From Polytrichum commune (taxonomy: Eukaryota > Streptophyta > Polytrichopsida > Polytrichales > Polytrichaceae): a stretch of 64,000 nt of DNA. A program made the translations under genes and the position numbers. Below are positions 11,850-22,554 of the stretch, piece by piece (the first letter of the stretch is position 1; each line of letters starts with the position of its first letter). Under the pieces are notes generated by a model. That model saw nothing but the letters and a program-made list of their open reading frames with translations. It did no database searches and had not been told where the DNA came from. The stretch covers positions 39,028,440-39,092,439 of the forward strand of contig OX485807.1 of the NCBI GenBank assembly GCA_950295325.1. The letters run 5' to 3'.

Positions 11850-12200
11850 GGAACTACACTGTTTATGGCATTTAGTGTCACATACGTAGTAGTGTTACTT
11901 ACCCTAATTTTGAGGCGTACGCTAGATTACACTAGTGATCAACAACTTCATCATTAGTATCGTCCCATGACACTTGGCATTCTAGTGCACTTATTAATAT
12001 TATGGCACGAGTATGTTCATTAGTGTTATGAGGTGTATGCCAATGCTCTACAAGTTGACCAAAGTGTACACAAATGACACTTGGCATTAGTATGCTCGAG
12101 AATATCGTCCTCCTGCATGATAAAATGTAAAGACATGATACTTGTCATCAGTATGCTCAATAACATCTTCCCTTTGCATACTTAGCCACAAATGCGTGTT
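11850..12200. repeat. dispersed repeat K, copy 1
   Basis: Shares a long colinear stretch with 47595-47950: ctacactgtttatggcattt, then cacgagtatgttca, then gtgtacacaaatgacact. Both copies lie just downstream of a LINE C-terminal fragment, so K may be a passenger or a 3' extension of one LINE subfamily. Confidence 0.75.
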
Positions 12201-12284
12201 TACTAGTGCAATAAGAGTTTGGTATGCATGGGAGATCCAAAAATGTGAGTGCCTACCTACAAATCAAACATTCCCATTCCATTG

Positions 12285-12385
12285 ATTAAGAAACGAAAAG
12301 AAAAACCAACGTCGGGCATTCGACGTGAATTTAAGCCCGTTGGCTCTACCTTGCTCAAGGATCCCCTTGGTGCAGGGCAAGATTG
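12285..12385 (-). mobile_element. LINE 3' end fragment, inverted
   Basis: The reverse complement reads ccaaggggatccttgagcaa, then a ggtagagccaacgggctta block, then cgacgttggtttttctttt. This is the 3' untranslated tail seen after the LINE ORF at 47330-47430 and at 62070-62190. Confidence 0.75.
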
Positions 12386-12997
12386 CACTGATTAATACAA
12401 CACGCCAAGTTACTAGGCCTTCTCCATCAACTCCCCACGTCAATTCCCACAAACTCGACTCGTGTGAAGGCCACACGGCTACTAGAATCCTAAAACCTCT
12501 CCCCCACCTAATATGCCACCCATGGGACTGCATGCGCTACACTACATATATATGGGCTCCTAAGTAAATGGTGCATTGATCAAACATTCCATACAACTAG
12601 GAGATCCAAGACAAAGACTATGCAGGAACCCAAGGCACTGGTACCGACCTACGTCGTAGAAATTATTACAACGACATCAAGCAACGACGATTGTCAACAT
12701 GGGCATGCCAAAGAAGTGAAGTAATTAATTAACTAGCTCCTCCTCCGACCCATCCCCTCATCACTTCGTTGCCAATCTCCTCTGCAAACTTGACTCCCGT
12801 GAAGGCCGTGGCTGGCTAGCTAGCTACCCACCTAGCAGGCTAACTTAATTACCTCTTCCATGGTGGATCCGAGGCCGGAATTAAACCGTACAAAAACCGT
12901 AGTAATATAAACACGGTGGACTTTCCGAGGGGGGGGCCTTGGTAAGCTTATTAATTAAGTAGCTAGCAAGCAGTTGCTTATACAAGAGAGTCATATA
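12386..12997. other. intergenic, nothing recognised
   Basis: Contains a G-run near 12931 and a tagctagctagc-like stretch near 12815. No gene. Confidence 0.4.
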
Positions 12998-13215
12998 CAA
13001 TGATCGGGGAGTCACAGATGAACCGGTTGAGTTTGAGAAATAACTGGTTGAAGTTCATCAAGACTGCAGGCAAATTACCGATCGTTTTGGAGGAATATAT
13101 AGAAAGAATATACCCCAATTTAATAAAGGAAAAGCGGAGGATGTCAACAACATGTGACCGGTTGGACTTGCAAACACATGGAGCTCAACCGATTATGAAT
13201 GCCCAACTTTTTCCC
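12998..13215 (+). mobile_element. hAT-like MITE, family A, copy 2 (right end lost)
   Basis: Starts CAATGATCGGGGAGT and continues with the A interior (gaaccggttgag, ttgaagttcatcaagactgc, ggttggacttgcaaacacat). The right terminus is replaced by a (TA)n microsatellite at 13216-13240, so no target duplication can be read. Confidence 0.85.
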
Positions 13216-13462
13216 ATATATATATGTATATATATATATGCATGCTGAGGAGTCCCGGTTCCCGATTCCCGACCCGGTCCTTTCTCCCACGGACTGTGTG
13301 TCTGGGACTGTGTCTTTAATTGATGAATGCATTTAATGCATTGCCCGCGATCTGCTCCCAAGGAACCATGCAGTGGCAGTCAGGTAGGTAGGTGGCAGTC
13401 AGCTCGGGAACTGCCTTAACTCCTTCACCGTCACCGTCCTTGGCAATGAAATGGACGGGGAG

Positions 13463-13968
13463 CCTGGGGTGGCAACTAGTGCAATGTAATTCGTAACGGA
13501 CGATCCATCCGTATTATCCGTGTACATTCATACCAAAGAATTCTTTTACGGAACTTATTAGAATGGAGTGATGTTGTGTTGTTGCACATTGAGACCGTCC
13601 ATAACACGTAATCGGTTTTTGATTTGAACATGTCTATGTGTTATGATACATCAATACAATTTGAAATTACTGTGGACTTTCTCTTGGACCGGGGGGGGGG
13701 GGTCTTCCATGATTTGGTCTCCATCAGACCTAATTATGATTTGGATAATCTATGAAAGTTTGAAGATAGTTTAGATTATTTTGGTTTTTAAGCCCTAACC
13801 CTAACTCTCTTCCCAACTTCTCTCGATGGCTTCTCTCCCGCTTCTCTTTTGAAACTCTTGAATCCAAATAATTTGAAACATGATCTAGATTATGTGTACA
13901 TAATCTATGCCTCTGTGAAATTTTTGGACGAGCCCCCTGTAATTATTTGTTTGAGTTGCCACCCCGGG
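13463..13968. mobile_element. hAT-like MITE, family B, copy 2
   Basis: 506 bp. Termini CCTGGGGTGGCAACT and AGTTGCCACCCCGGG are inverted repeats with one mismatch. An exact 8-bp duplication ACGGGGAG flanks it at 13455-13462 and 13969-13976. The interior is colinear with copy 1, including the CCCTAACCCTAA stretch and a G-run near 13690. Confidence 0.92.
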
Positions 13969-13984
13969 ACGGGGAGACCCCGAC

Positions 13985-14220
13985 TAGTGACCGGGGAGAT
14001 TCTTGGGGATAACTGGTGGACGCCCATGTGTTTGCAAGTCCAACTGGTGACATGTTGATGACATCCTCCGAGTTTTCCTTCATTAAACTGGGGTATATTC
14101 TTCTATAGATTCTTCTAAACCGATCGGTGATTTTCTTGCAGTCTTGTTGAATTTCAACCGGTTGTTTCTCAAACTCGACCGGTTCATCTGTACCTAACTG
14201 CCGGTTCTCCCCGATCATAG
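13985..14220 (-). mobile_element. hAT-like MITE, family A, copy 3
   Basis: Reverse-orientation family A copy ending GGTTCTCCCCGATCATAG. Flanks are gaccccgac on the left and gacccgac on the right, an 8-bp duplication with a one-base indel. It sits 16 bp from family B copy 2. The interior matches copies 1 and 2. Confidence 0.85.
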
Positions 14221-14281
14221 GACCCGACCACTGGTTCCAGACCAACCGGTCAAGTTTGAGAGATATTGTTCTCTCTCTAAT

Positions 14282-15549
14282 TTGACATGCTTGGTCGTGC
14301 AAGAAAGTGTCGTATTATCTTAATGTTGTATTAATATGACATTTTGGCCTCAAATGTCGTATTATCGAGGGTTTTCAAGAAAACGGTGTGTTTTGATTCA
14401 AGTTGTCAGTTTGTATATACACGATGAAGATATACATGTGTGAAGGAACATTTTATGTTGAAGAAATATGCTCACAACATTACACAATATGGAGTTAAAC
14501 AAATGTTTAGTCTCATGATGATGTCTTCACCATTTGATAGTAATTGGGCATACTCACGGGTTTGGGGAAGCTCGACTATTGGTGTTGGCTAATCATCCAC
14601 GTTATTTTGCTCCTGTGGCTCCAGTCATTCATATATAAACCCAAATGGACTTCTGTGCCCCATGCCAAATCCACCAACTCGGCCATGCCTTCAACACATC
14701 CCTCCCATCACATGATTCAAGATTAAACCTAGGCTGCAAGATCAATCTTTGCAACTACAATTTATCAATCAATCACAAGATTCAAGAGATTATTACCCAA
14801 TTATTTGAATCATCAACAAATATCACTCCCCAATCCCAACTCCAAATCTAAACCTACTATGGAAAGGAGAGGAGTCCTTATATCCAAAACCCCTAACCGA
14901 ACTCAATTTTCTTCAAATACCAAACACCACCTCACCACCAAAATTTTAACCTAGAACTGTCCCCACCTTAGATGTTGCCAAGATTATGGCACCTACCGCT
15001 ATACTCTTCCAATACACGTGAATGAATTCCCTTGACCCCACCACATGCTTCCTTAACAAAAACCTTTGCCCTTCGAACACCTTCACCGACTCTCACCTAC
15101 CAATTACTGTAAGTAAGCCACCTCCGCCCAACCTTCAATCAAAACTCGGGAACGATTTGAAACAACTACTTAAGCTTACTTGAATCTTCTCTAGTTTTGC
15201 TTCAATCTCCATCCAATCAAAGATTTAAAAGTGCAACATATGTATTGGAACCAAGGTTCAAAACAAATAACTCGAGTTAAGTTAAGCTAACCCACCAATG
15301 ATCATGATTCTTGTTCTTCTTTTGTTTCATTTTGTACTTGGAACAACTCCCCGATCCCAAGGCACAACCTTATTGTGGGTCCTATCACTTATGCACGTGA
15401 ATTACCTCTATGATACGACAAATCATGCCTAAAAAGTCATATTATGAACATCGTAATCGTAATACGGGGGGTAAATTAGCAATAGAAAGTTTGGTTGACG
15501 GGAAATATGTCATATAATCAAAGGTGTCATATTATCGAGGTGAGATTGC
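14282..15549. mobile_element. decayed family N element
   Basis: Contains the family N signatures: aagaaagtgtcgtatta near 14303, atgtcgtattatcgagg near 14357, and a right end tcgaggtgagattg at 15536-15549. Compare the bounded copy at 38385-39323, whose right end is agaggtgggattg. The left end is not clear. Frames inside (14544-14851) have no recognised family. An A copy abuts the right end. Confidence 0.5.
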
Positions 15550-15947
15550 AACCGGTTGAACTTCAAAACTTCTTGAAAGCGACATTCACTATCCCAATCA
15601 GTGTGTGTTACTATTCGAAGTTACGCAATGTAATATCGTCTTACTCGGGAGTTCAATTTTACCAACAAAAATTTAACTGGTTGTTCCAACATTCTAAAAC
15701 ATATTAAATGACTTTGCTCGGTAAAAGATCACATTCTCATTAAATAGTTATAGCATTGCGTAACTTAAATAGTAACACGTGCTAATTGGGATAATCAGTT
15801 TACCAACCGTTTTAAAAGGAATATATGGAATATATGGAATATACCCAAAATAATAAAGAAAAGTTGAAAGATCACAACATGTAACTGGTTGGACTTGGAA
15901 ACACTAGGATCTTGACGGAGGACGCCCAAAACTCTCCCTAGACACTA
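15547..15947 (+). mobile_element. family A MITE interrupted by element C
   Basis: The left piece (aaccggttgaacttcaaaac) and the right piece (aaccgttttaaaaggaatat, then ggttggacttggaaacacta, then ctccctagacact) are consecutive in intact A copies. Here they are separated by the inverted-repeat element at 15587-15799. C therefore inserted after A. Confidence 0.75.
15587..15799. mobile_element. TA-type MITE, family C, copy 1 (nested in A)
   Basis: The left end CACTATCCCAATCAGTGTGT continues gttactattcgaagttacgc. The right end, read in reverse, is ACTGATTATCCCAATTAGCA and continues into a similar arm, so the terminal repeats are about 45 bp. A cleaner copy with TA flanks is at 39800-40009. No ORF. 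Confidence 0.8.
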
Positions 15948-15992
15948 GTCCTTGGTGACCCGAGGGACTCCCAACTTTTGTAAGGTGGAGAG

Positions 15993-16297
15993 TAGTGTGT
16001 ATGTTTGGCAAAGTTTTTGCAAGTTTTTGACAATTGACATGCAAAATCTTGCACAAAAATAAAATGCACGTCAATTGACATGCACGATTTGAAATTTGAC
16101 ATGTAGTGTGACTTGTGAAGAAAAAAATCACATGTCAATTAACACTTTAGAAATTGAAATGACACGTAACACTAGGCATATGACATTTAGAAGAAAATGT
16201 AGATGTCAATTGACATTCATTTTTGTTTTTGAAAACATCACATGACACTTTGGATTTGAAGTTGAACGTCAATTGAAATTTGTCATACATACACACT
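15993..16297. mobile_element. Mutator-like MITE, family M
   Basis: Bounded by an exact 9-bp duplication GGTGGAGAG at 15984-15992 and 16298-16306. Termini are TAGTGTGTATGTTTGGCAAA and, in reverse, AGTGTGTATGTATGACAAAT. A 9-bp duplication fits the Mutator superfamily. The interior repeats the palindromic core GTCAATTGAC and variants about five times (near 16029, 16069, 16133, 16205, 16266). Confidence 0.82.
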
Positions 16298-17239
16298 GGT
16301 GGAGAGACGAGACTTGAGAGGCCTTATTATGGGCACCCTTTTTAAAGCCGTTACTGATTTATGATCTCTTAGATTTACATTCATGCTTATATAAGCCAAG
16401 TGAATTCTGTATAAATCCATATATTATTAACCCATGTGTTGTTGTCGGGAACAACCGACATGGGTCTATGCTAGTCTCCTCAAAAAGGAAGCACCAAGTG
16501 CCAATATATGGTCATGAAAGAAGGCTTGTGTTACAATGATGTATTGGATTATGTGCTCAAAAGGTAGACATCATTTTGGGTTCGTTAGTTAGCATAATCA
16601 GCATGGTTTATGTGATTGTTTAAAAGTAGATATTATCTTCACTTTTGACCTCTTATAGATTTTGTATCTAAACTGTTATTTTGAAGCTTGACATGACAAT
16701 TTTTGCAATTGCTAATTGGATGAGACAATTCATGTTCCAAGCCACTGACCAAAACCTTGGAGAAGTGGAAATGCCCACAATAGGCTCACAAACCTTGGCT
16801 TAATTCAGAATCCTTGGTGAGCCAGTCAAAGTTCTCCTACTTTTGCAAGTAATGCTATTACTTTGATTTATTTGTTTTAATCTTTGAGGCAGATGGCCAA
16901 CCGGCCGATGCCAGTGAATTAAAAAAACAATATAATGTGTCCACTTCAAGGGGAGGCAAAAATGCTACAAATTTCATGACCTCTTCTAATATATGGATGT
17001 CAACCCCGTTTGTAACACTTGAAATGACAACCTTTGCCATTTGCATAAATAAAAGAAAATTAATATTAAGGCTTAATTTGCCTCAATGTGAATGGGTAAT
17101 TATTCTCACTTACCAAGCTCCAGTGGGGCGCCAATGTAAGGGTACTCTTGCCCTCTCAAGAGGTGATCATGATAATGATAGCATGTACAATGGGCATGTT
17201 AACCCTATGGTAGTCCACCGACATTTGTTTGTTGTCTAA
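16298..17239. other. intergenic, nothing recognised
   Basis: Short frames at 16858-17046 (minus) and 16937-17239 (plus) overlap on opposite strands and have no family features. No bounded element. Confidence 0.35.
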
Positions 17240-17897
17240 TTTTTGTTTTTGAGGAATATATCTACGAGGTGTTTAATGGCGATTTGATGCATTTGTTTCA
17301 TTAGTTTCTTGATCTCGTGTTTTGAGATACGAATTTGCTCTAGTGCCGTTATGAAATGTTTGTGGATGGCTCCTTTGAATCTTACCGTGAGGGTGACGAG
17401 GGGGTTTAAATTCTAGCATGCATCGTGAAGGGTGTCAATGAGGGGGCCATATTTGTCGCATTTTTTCTTGGAGGAGAATCCATTTTGGCAAAAGGTGAAT
17501 TCAATGAATTGTAGTGTGCGGTGTGAGGTTGGGTTTATTGGTGGTTGGTTGTCGTTATGTGCTCCAATATACATAAAATATTTGGTTCACGTCGAACATG
17601 GCATGTGCATGGTGTTAGGTGGCATGTGCAATTCGGCAACCAATCGGGGACCGTGATATCTTGTGGTCTATTGTTGTGGTGTCATGTGATTGCAAGTGTG
17701 TAGAATCTTGTGTGTTTGTTTGATTGTAGTGTGTGTATAATTTGGTGTACCGCCTTGTTGTGTCTTGTTATTCCAAAGCTTATATTGGTTAGAGCATTGG
17801 GATAATAGGTTTGGCCACGTGTCAATCCCATTTCTCACGCATATTAGTGTATAGTTTGGTTTCAGGTGTGTGTGTGTGTATGTGTGTGCGTGCGCGT

Positions 17898-17929
<32 letters not shown>

Positions 17930-18730
17930 TATTGTATTGTTTTGTTTTTTGGTTGGTTGGTTTTGTTTGGGTGTTTACCCATATATTGGGCATGACAAAA
18001 TTTTAATGTTTGTGTACTTTGTGCATCAGAGAAACATGTTGCTTTCCAAAAGTGGTTTGAGAGTTTGGGGTGGATATCTAGGTTGGAAACCTATTTGTCA
18101 ACATATGCAAATTTGGTTCTAGCTGATGCAAGTGCAAGTGTTTTTTGCTTTTTTGTTTATGTATGCATGGAGGTTTTGGATTGCTTCGTTGTGTGCATTG
18201 GTTGAGCCAAAATGGTGGAGTGCACTATGAGAGTGTGTGGTGTGGTGGTGGGTTTGTCTAGGGTGGTGCCATCATTGGCGAGTTGGTCGGCTATTTCGTT
18301 GCCAGTAATTCCAATGTGTGCTCTAACTTTTTGAATGATAATTGTATGTTTGGACCATATTATTAGGTGGACTATGGATGTGATGAGTAGTTTGTTTGGG
18401 TGATATTGTTGGGATGATGGGTGCATGATGTGATTGCTTATAAGACATATGCTATTAAGGTTGTCCGTTAATAAGAATATGCTCGGTGGGTGATTTTGTG
18501 TGGCTACTAGGCTTATTAGGATAGCATATGATTATGTTCTAAGGATGTTTTGGAGTCCAAAGAGATTTTTTGCAATCTGAAAGTTATTCCATGGATTGTA
18601 CACTCATAAGCCCACCACGTTTCCTACTCCATGTTCATTTGGTGGGATGAACAAACTGTCGGTATATATGAATTGTAATGGATTCAAATTGGGTGGCTTG
18701 GAAGGTGGTGGGTAGTAGTGTGGGCGGGTG
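17240..18730 (-). pseudogene. LINE ORF2 remnant: RNase H, Cys/His knuckle, C-terminal domain
   Basis: Read on the minus strand from about 18700 down, the translation gives an RNase H-like fold: YTDSLFIPPN, later LLTDNLNSI, then VRAHIGITGNEIADQLANDG. The last matches the HxGIxGNExAD block, with its His and final Asp catalytic positions. At about 17790-17770 comes DTWPNLLSQCSNQY, the H/C half of a CCHC-like knuckle. At 17470-17240 comes KYGPLIDTLHDA, then GAIHKHFITALEQI, then MHQIAIKHL. Several frameshifts and stops make it a dead copy. A (CA)n/A-run expansion lies between the RNase H and knuckle parts. The reverse transcriptase domain is not visible. Confidence 0.82.
17866..17928. repeat. (GT)n followed by a 30-bp T run
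   Basis: Microsatellite GT/GC at about 17866-17898 followed by T at 17899-17928. It lies inside the minus-strand LINE remnant and disrupts its frame, giving a Lys run in translation. Confidence 0.95.
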
Positions 18731-19868
18731 ATCATTATTTTGATTTGGGAAAGTGTTGGTTTTAGGGGTGTAGTTTCATGTGTGTGAGGTTTTTACTTTG
18801 TGTGCGGAGGTGTGCCTTGTACGGGGTGTGTATTTATATCCACCTGGTAGAGTTCCACTTGGTGGGCCTATGAGTACAACCTTATGGTTATGGTCTCATT
18901 GTCTTCTTGAACAACTACTCTTGCCCAATGAATTGCTTTCATACTATAATTTTGGTCTATTGGGTGGGCAAATCATGTTGCGGCCCATTTTGACGACTCG
19001 GTTAACCCTAATCAAGGAGCCAAATCGAATATCACGACTGCGTGCTAACTTTTAATGAGCATGTAAGTGGTGATGAAATTTGGAAGGCTCCTACTAAGAC
19101 GTATAAGGTCGTTGGGTAGAGGGCGTGCTGATTTTTATCGGGATTGTATGCTTTCGATTCATTTTCCCTGGGTAAGATTGTGACGACATATCTTTCGATC
19201 ATCCACAATACTTCAGTTGCAAAGTCTTGTGATGGCGGTTGTTATAAGAAGTTTGTTCACAAGGTGGCGTGGAGTGAATCATTCCCAAAGCCTTTTGCAA
19301 TTGCTAAGTGGACGAGAGTACCATTCCTGATCTGATCCTCCGGGCAAAAGCGTGTTGGAAGCGCCCGTGACAACAGGGACACCACACACACCTCACCTTC
19401 AATTCACAGACCCTCATTGCCAGTGACCCGGTCGAGGACCTCCTCACCTCTGTAAATTCGTTGTGAACTGAGCAGTCAAGGTCTCAACCTCCGTCACCCA
19501 CTGTGTCTCCCGGGACACTACCTCGTCACCCAAGCTTAATAAGTTATTAGTGGGCACAGGCAGGGACTCGACTAACTTAACCTCGCTTCGCTTCAGTTCA
19601 GTTCAGTTCAGTTTAGTGGGCCCCTGGTGCATGTGGCCATCAATCCTTTGGTCCCCCGAGCTTGGCAGCCTTGCACTAACTTAACTTACGACCCCTAGCT
19701 AGTAGTCGTTGCATACTACACGAGCACGCACATGCGGTGTCGAGACGGAGGCTTGGGGGGGGGGGCTTCGGTGACAGCGGTGACAGTGGTGACAGGCCCT
19801 GACCGAGTTTGTCAGAGGCGTCCTGGGCAGCCATGAGACTTCGCCTGACACCGCCCCTGCCACACTCA
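18731..19868. other. intergenic, nothing recognised
   Basis: Contains a (cagtt)n tract near 19594-19617 and a G-run near 19757. GC rises from about 19340 on. No gene could be supported. Confidence 0.4.
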
Positions 19869-20021
19869 CTTAATATTCCTCTCACTCATCCATCCCGGGA
19901 CCCCCCTCCCCCCCTGCTGCTGCCACAACACCACGAACACGAACACGAAGAGGACTGTGATGTCACCGTGGTGCTGGTGGTGGGGGGATCATCGAGGGGC
20001 CTACGGAGTCCTAGCTAGTGT

Positions 20022-20215
20022 CTACGTAAACTCGTCCATTAGGGAGGTGAAACTATTTTATAGTTTGGAAGATCATTTGACTTCGGCAATGACGTCAAAG
20101 GTCCTGTGTTAGTCTAGTGTTGGAAGGGAACGGTCCTGAACCTTGTAGGGGGGGGGGGGGGACTGGTGTGTTTTACTATGGGACCTTTTCATCCACGATG
20201 GACGAGTTTACGTAG
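20022..20215. mobile_element. inverted-repeat element D, copy 1
   Basis: The terminal inverted repeat CTACGTAAACTCGTCCAT is matched by atggacgagtttacgtag at 20198-20215. It is 194 bp long with no ORF. It was probably present before the tandem duplication, because copy 2 sits at the same position in the next unit. The target duplication cannot be read with confidence. Confidence 0.8.
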
Positions 20216-20400
20216 GCGCCGCGAACCCCATACCGGGATCGAGTGTTGCTTGATCGATACGAAGGCATGCGGGTGTTATTACTAACTTAATATTCCTCTC
20301 ACTCATCCATCCTGGGTCCCCCTGATGCTGCCACAACAAGAAGATGAGTGTGATGTCACAGTGATGGTGGTGGGATAGGGGGCCCACGGAGTCCTAGTGT

Positions 20401-20595
20401 CTACGTAAACTTTGTTCATTAGGAAGGTGAAACTATTTTATAGTATGGAAGATCATTTGACTTTGGCAATGATGTCAAAGGTCCCGTGTTAGTCTAGTGG
20501 ACTCGTGTTGGAAGGGAACGGCACTAAACCTTGTAGGGGGGACTTGTGTGTTTTACTATGGGACCTTTTCATCCATGATGGACGAATTTACGTAG
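20401..20595. mobile_element. inverted-repeat element D, copy 2
   Basis: Same element in the second tandem unit: ctacgtaaactttgttcatt at the left and atggacgaatttacgtag at the right, more diverged than copy 1. Confidence 0.78.
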
Positions 20596-21049
20596 ATGCC
20601 GCGAACCCCGAACCGGGATCGAGTGTTGCTTGATCAATACGAAGGCATGCGGGTGTTATTACTACCTTAATATTCTCTTACTCGTTCGTTCATGTTTCTT
20701 GCTGGTGTTGCTACCACAACAAGATGGTTGTGAGGTTGTGATGGTGGGATTGAGTGATGCTTGATTGATACTAAGGTAGACGAGGCTAATGTGGACACCT
20801 CCAGCTTTGTGGAATCATCCAGTTCATGGATTTGAGCATTCGAAGCTGGAGCATGTTGGCATTGCGAACTATGATGAAAGAATTTGAAATCGTTGAAATC
20901 AAAGTTGAGGAAGGTGTTGATCGAGGCTCCGCAACCAAATATTCTCTACTTCCCAATCTAAACTTATAAGGGGGAACACTTTTATTGTTCAATGTTTTGT
21001 AAGTGGACGACATCATTAGCAAATTCTACATGGGTCATTTCCCAATGAA

Positions 21050-21870
21050 AACCAAGTTCAATGCCAATATTGGTTGTGTCATGTCTCTAAAGTGGTCACA
21101 TGTACGATAAAATATTGCCAAATTTGACTACATGCATGATTCACATTTGCTAATCATTTTGCATGAATTGCATGTTTCATATCTTATGGGAAGGTGCATA
21201 GCTAAAAATGTCCATTTAAGACACACTTACTTCCCCATGAATTGTTATTACAACAATCGCATGTTGCACTAACTAAAGTGTGCACTAGAGTGTCTAGAGT
21301 ATAAAGTAAACGTGCCTAAATTCAAATAGCCATACTCTAAACACCTATATGAATGCTAAAAATCATGATGCAAATGACTACATGCATGATTTAGATTTGA
21401 TGTATACCTTGCACTAATGGACACTAATTGGGTGTTTCCTATCCTACGAGGAGTGGGGGCAAAGAGAAATATATCCAAATAACACAACTCTACCATAACT
21501 AAGGTAGACGTGCCTAATTCCAACAGAGCAATAAGTAAGACACTTATGTTTCATTAGTATATGTGGTTGGGTGTGGCTCCAAGAACGGACATCAAATGGA
21601 CACATGTTCAAATAGTAATAACCATTTTAGACTCAATGGTCAACATAATTGAGGGGGTCCTATACAACCATTTAATGAGCACGAGAATCTTCACTTGAAC
21701 AATGAATAAGACATTCATACGAGCTCCAAAAATCATGAGGAAAGTTTCAACGCCCTCGATTTAGATTTTGCTAACCATCTCATGCTAATCGCATGATTGA
21801 TCTCCTAGGAGAAGTAAGCTAGTTGGGAAACAAAACCATGTAAGATCCACCTGCCTTTAACTACACTAGA
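21050..21870. repeat. dispersed repeat J, several diverged copies
   Basis: Recurring order: a block like aaatgactacatgcatgatt, then gatttgctaaccatct, then gcatgtttcatatcctagga, then gaagtgggc. It is seen here near 21115, 21365 and 21745 and again near 50400, 53100, 54440, 54920 and 55345. No clear termini and no coding capacity. Confidence 0.65.
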
Positions 21871-21924
21871 AGAGCTTGCTAGTGGCAAGAATAGGAGTGT
21901 GATGTCACGGAGTGCCAGAGCACT

Positions 21925-22075
21925 AACTTATAATACCAGCCACTGCAAGCGAGTAAAGTATGTGTGTGTGATCATAGCATCATAGCAGTTGACAGAACTA
22001 AAAGAGCTGAGAAGAGGAGTCGCCTTCACTCCACCGCCACCTGCAGCAGCCGGACCTTCCACTAACTTAACTAGA
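21925..22075. repeat. dispersed repeat R, copy 1
   Basis: Colinear with 23475-23655: gtgtgatcatag, catcatagcag, cagaactaa, agagctgagaagagga, then a GC-rich cagcagccgga block. The GC-rich end could descend from a leader or exon, but no frame is shared. Confidence 0.65.
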
Positions 22076-22129
22076 GTGTGTGCACTAGTCGAGTGTCTAG
22101 AGTATAACTACACTACATAAGGCCCATCC

Positions 22130-22235
22130 CCACCTGGCTCTACCAAATAACCGAAGTTCTTCCGAGTAAAGCTCTCTCGGTTATTGCAGAGGCACCAAGT
22201 TATCCAAGTGCACCTACAAGAATTTGTTCCAGAGA
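22130..22235 (+). repeat. element Q, copy 1 (internal hairpin)
   Basis: Contains ataaccgaagttct with aactctctcggttat-type pairing, then gcagaggcaccaagttatcc and gtgcacctacaagaa. The same series occurs in reverse orientation at 31998-32095. Confidence 0.65.
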
Positions 22236-22522
22236 TTTTTGAGTAGGTTCTTTTTAAGTGGTTTTTACACATGTTCATTTTTTAATATATATCAAGCAAT
22301 GTCTTACCAATCATCTACCTTATCTCAATGTTGTGGTGCTGATAATCTAATTGCTAATTCAAATGAAAATATTAGATAATCTCGCCTACGTTAGATAAAG
22401 GATCGTAGTGCTCAAAGTGTCCACGACATGCGCTTCCACCTTAGCTACATAACGCAACGAGTTCTACTATATTAGACACATATATACGCTCAAATTCTTC
22501 TACTTTGGTCTACCAAACTTGT

Positions 22523-22554
22523 GAGCTTGAGCTTGAGCTTGAGCTTGAGTTGTG
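22523..22554. repeat. (GAGCTT)n microsatellite
   Basis: Four to five perfect copies of the hexamer tgagct in a row. Confidence 0.95.

Larger units (their letters stand above)
19869..20770. repeat. tandem duplication, units of 417 and 380 bp plus a partial third
   Basis: The anchor cttaatatt(cctctcac) recurs at 19869, 20286 and 20666. Units 1 and 2 are colinear and both contain inverted-repeat element D. Unit 3 starts alike, has lost D, and decays after about 100 bp. Unit 1 carries a 14-G run at about 20147-20161 that is a 6-7 G run in unit 2. Confidence 0.9.

Noticed and set aside
13943-14302. 119-codon minus frame
   Set aside because: It lies across a family A MITE and its edge; the same frame is broken in other A copies.
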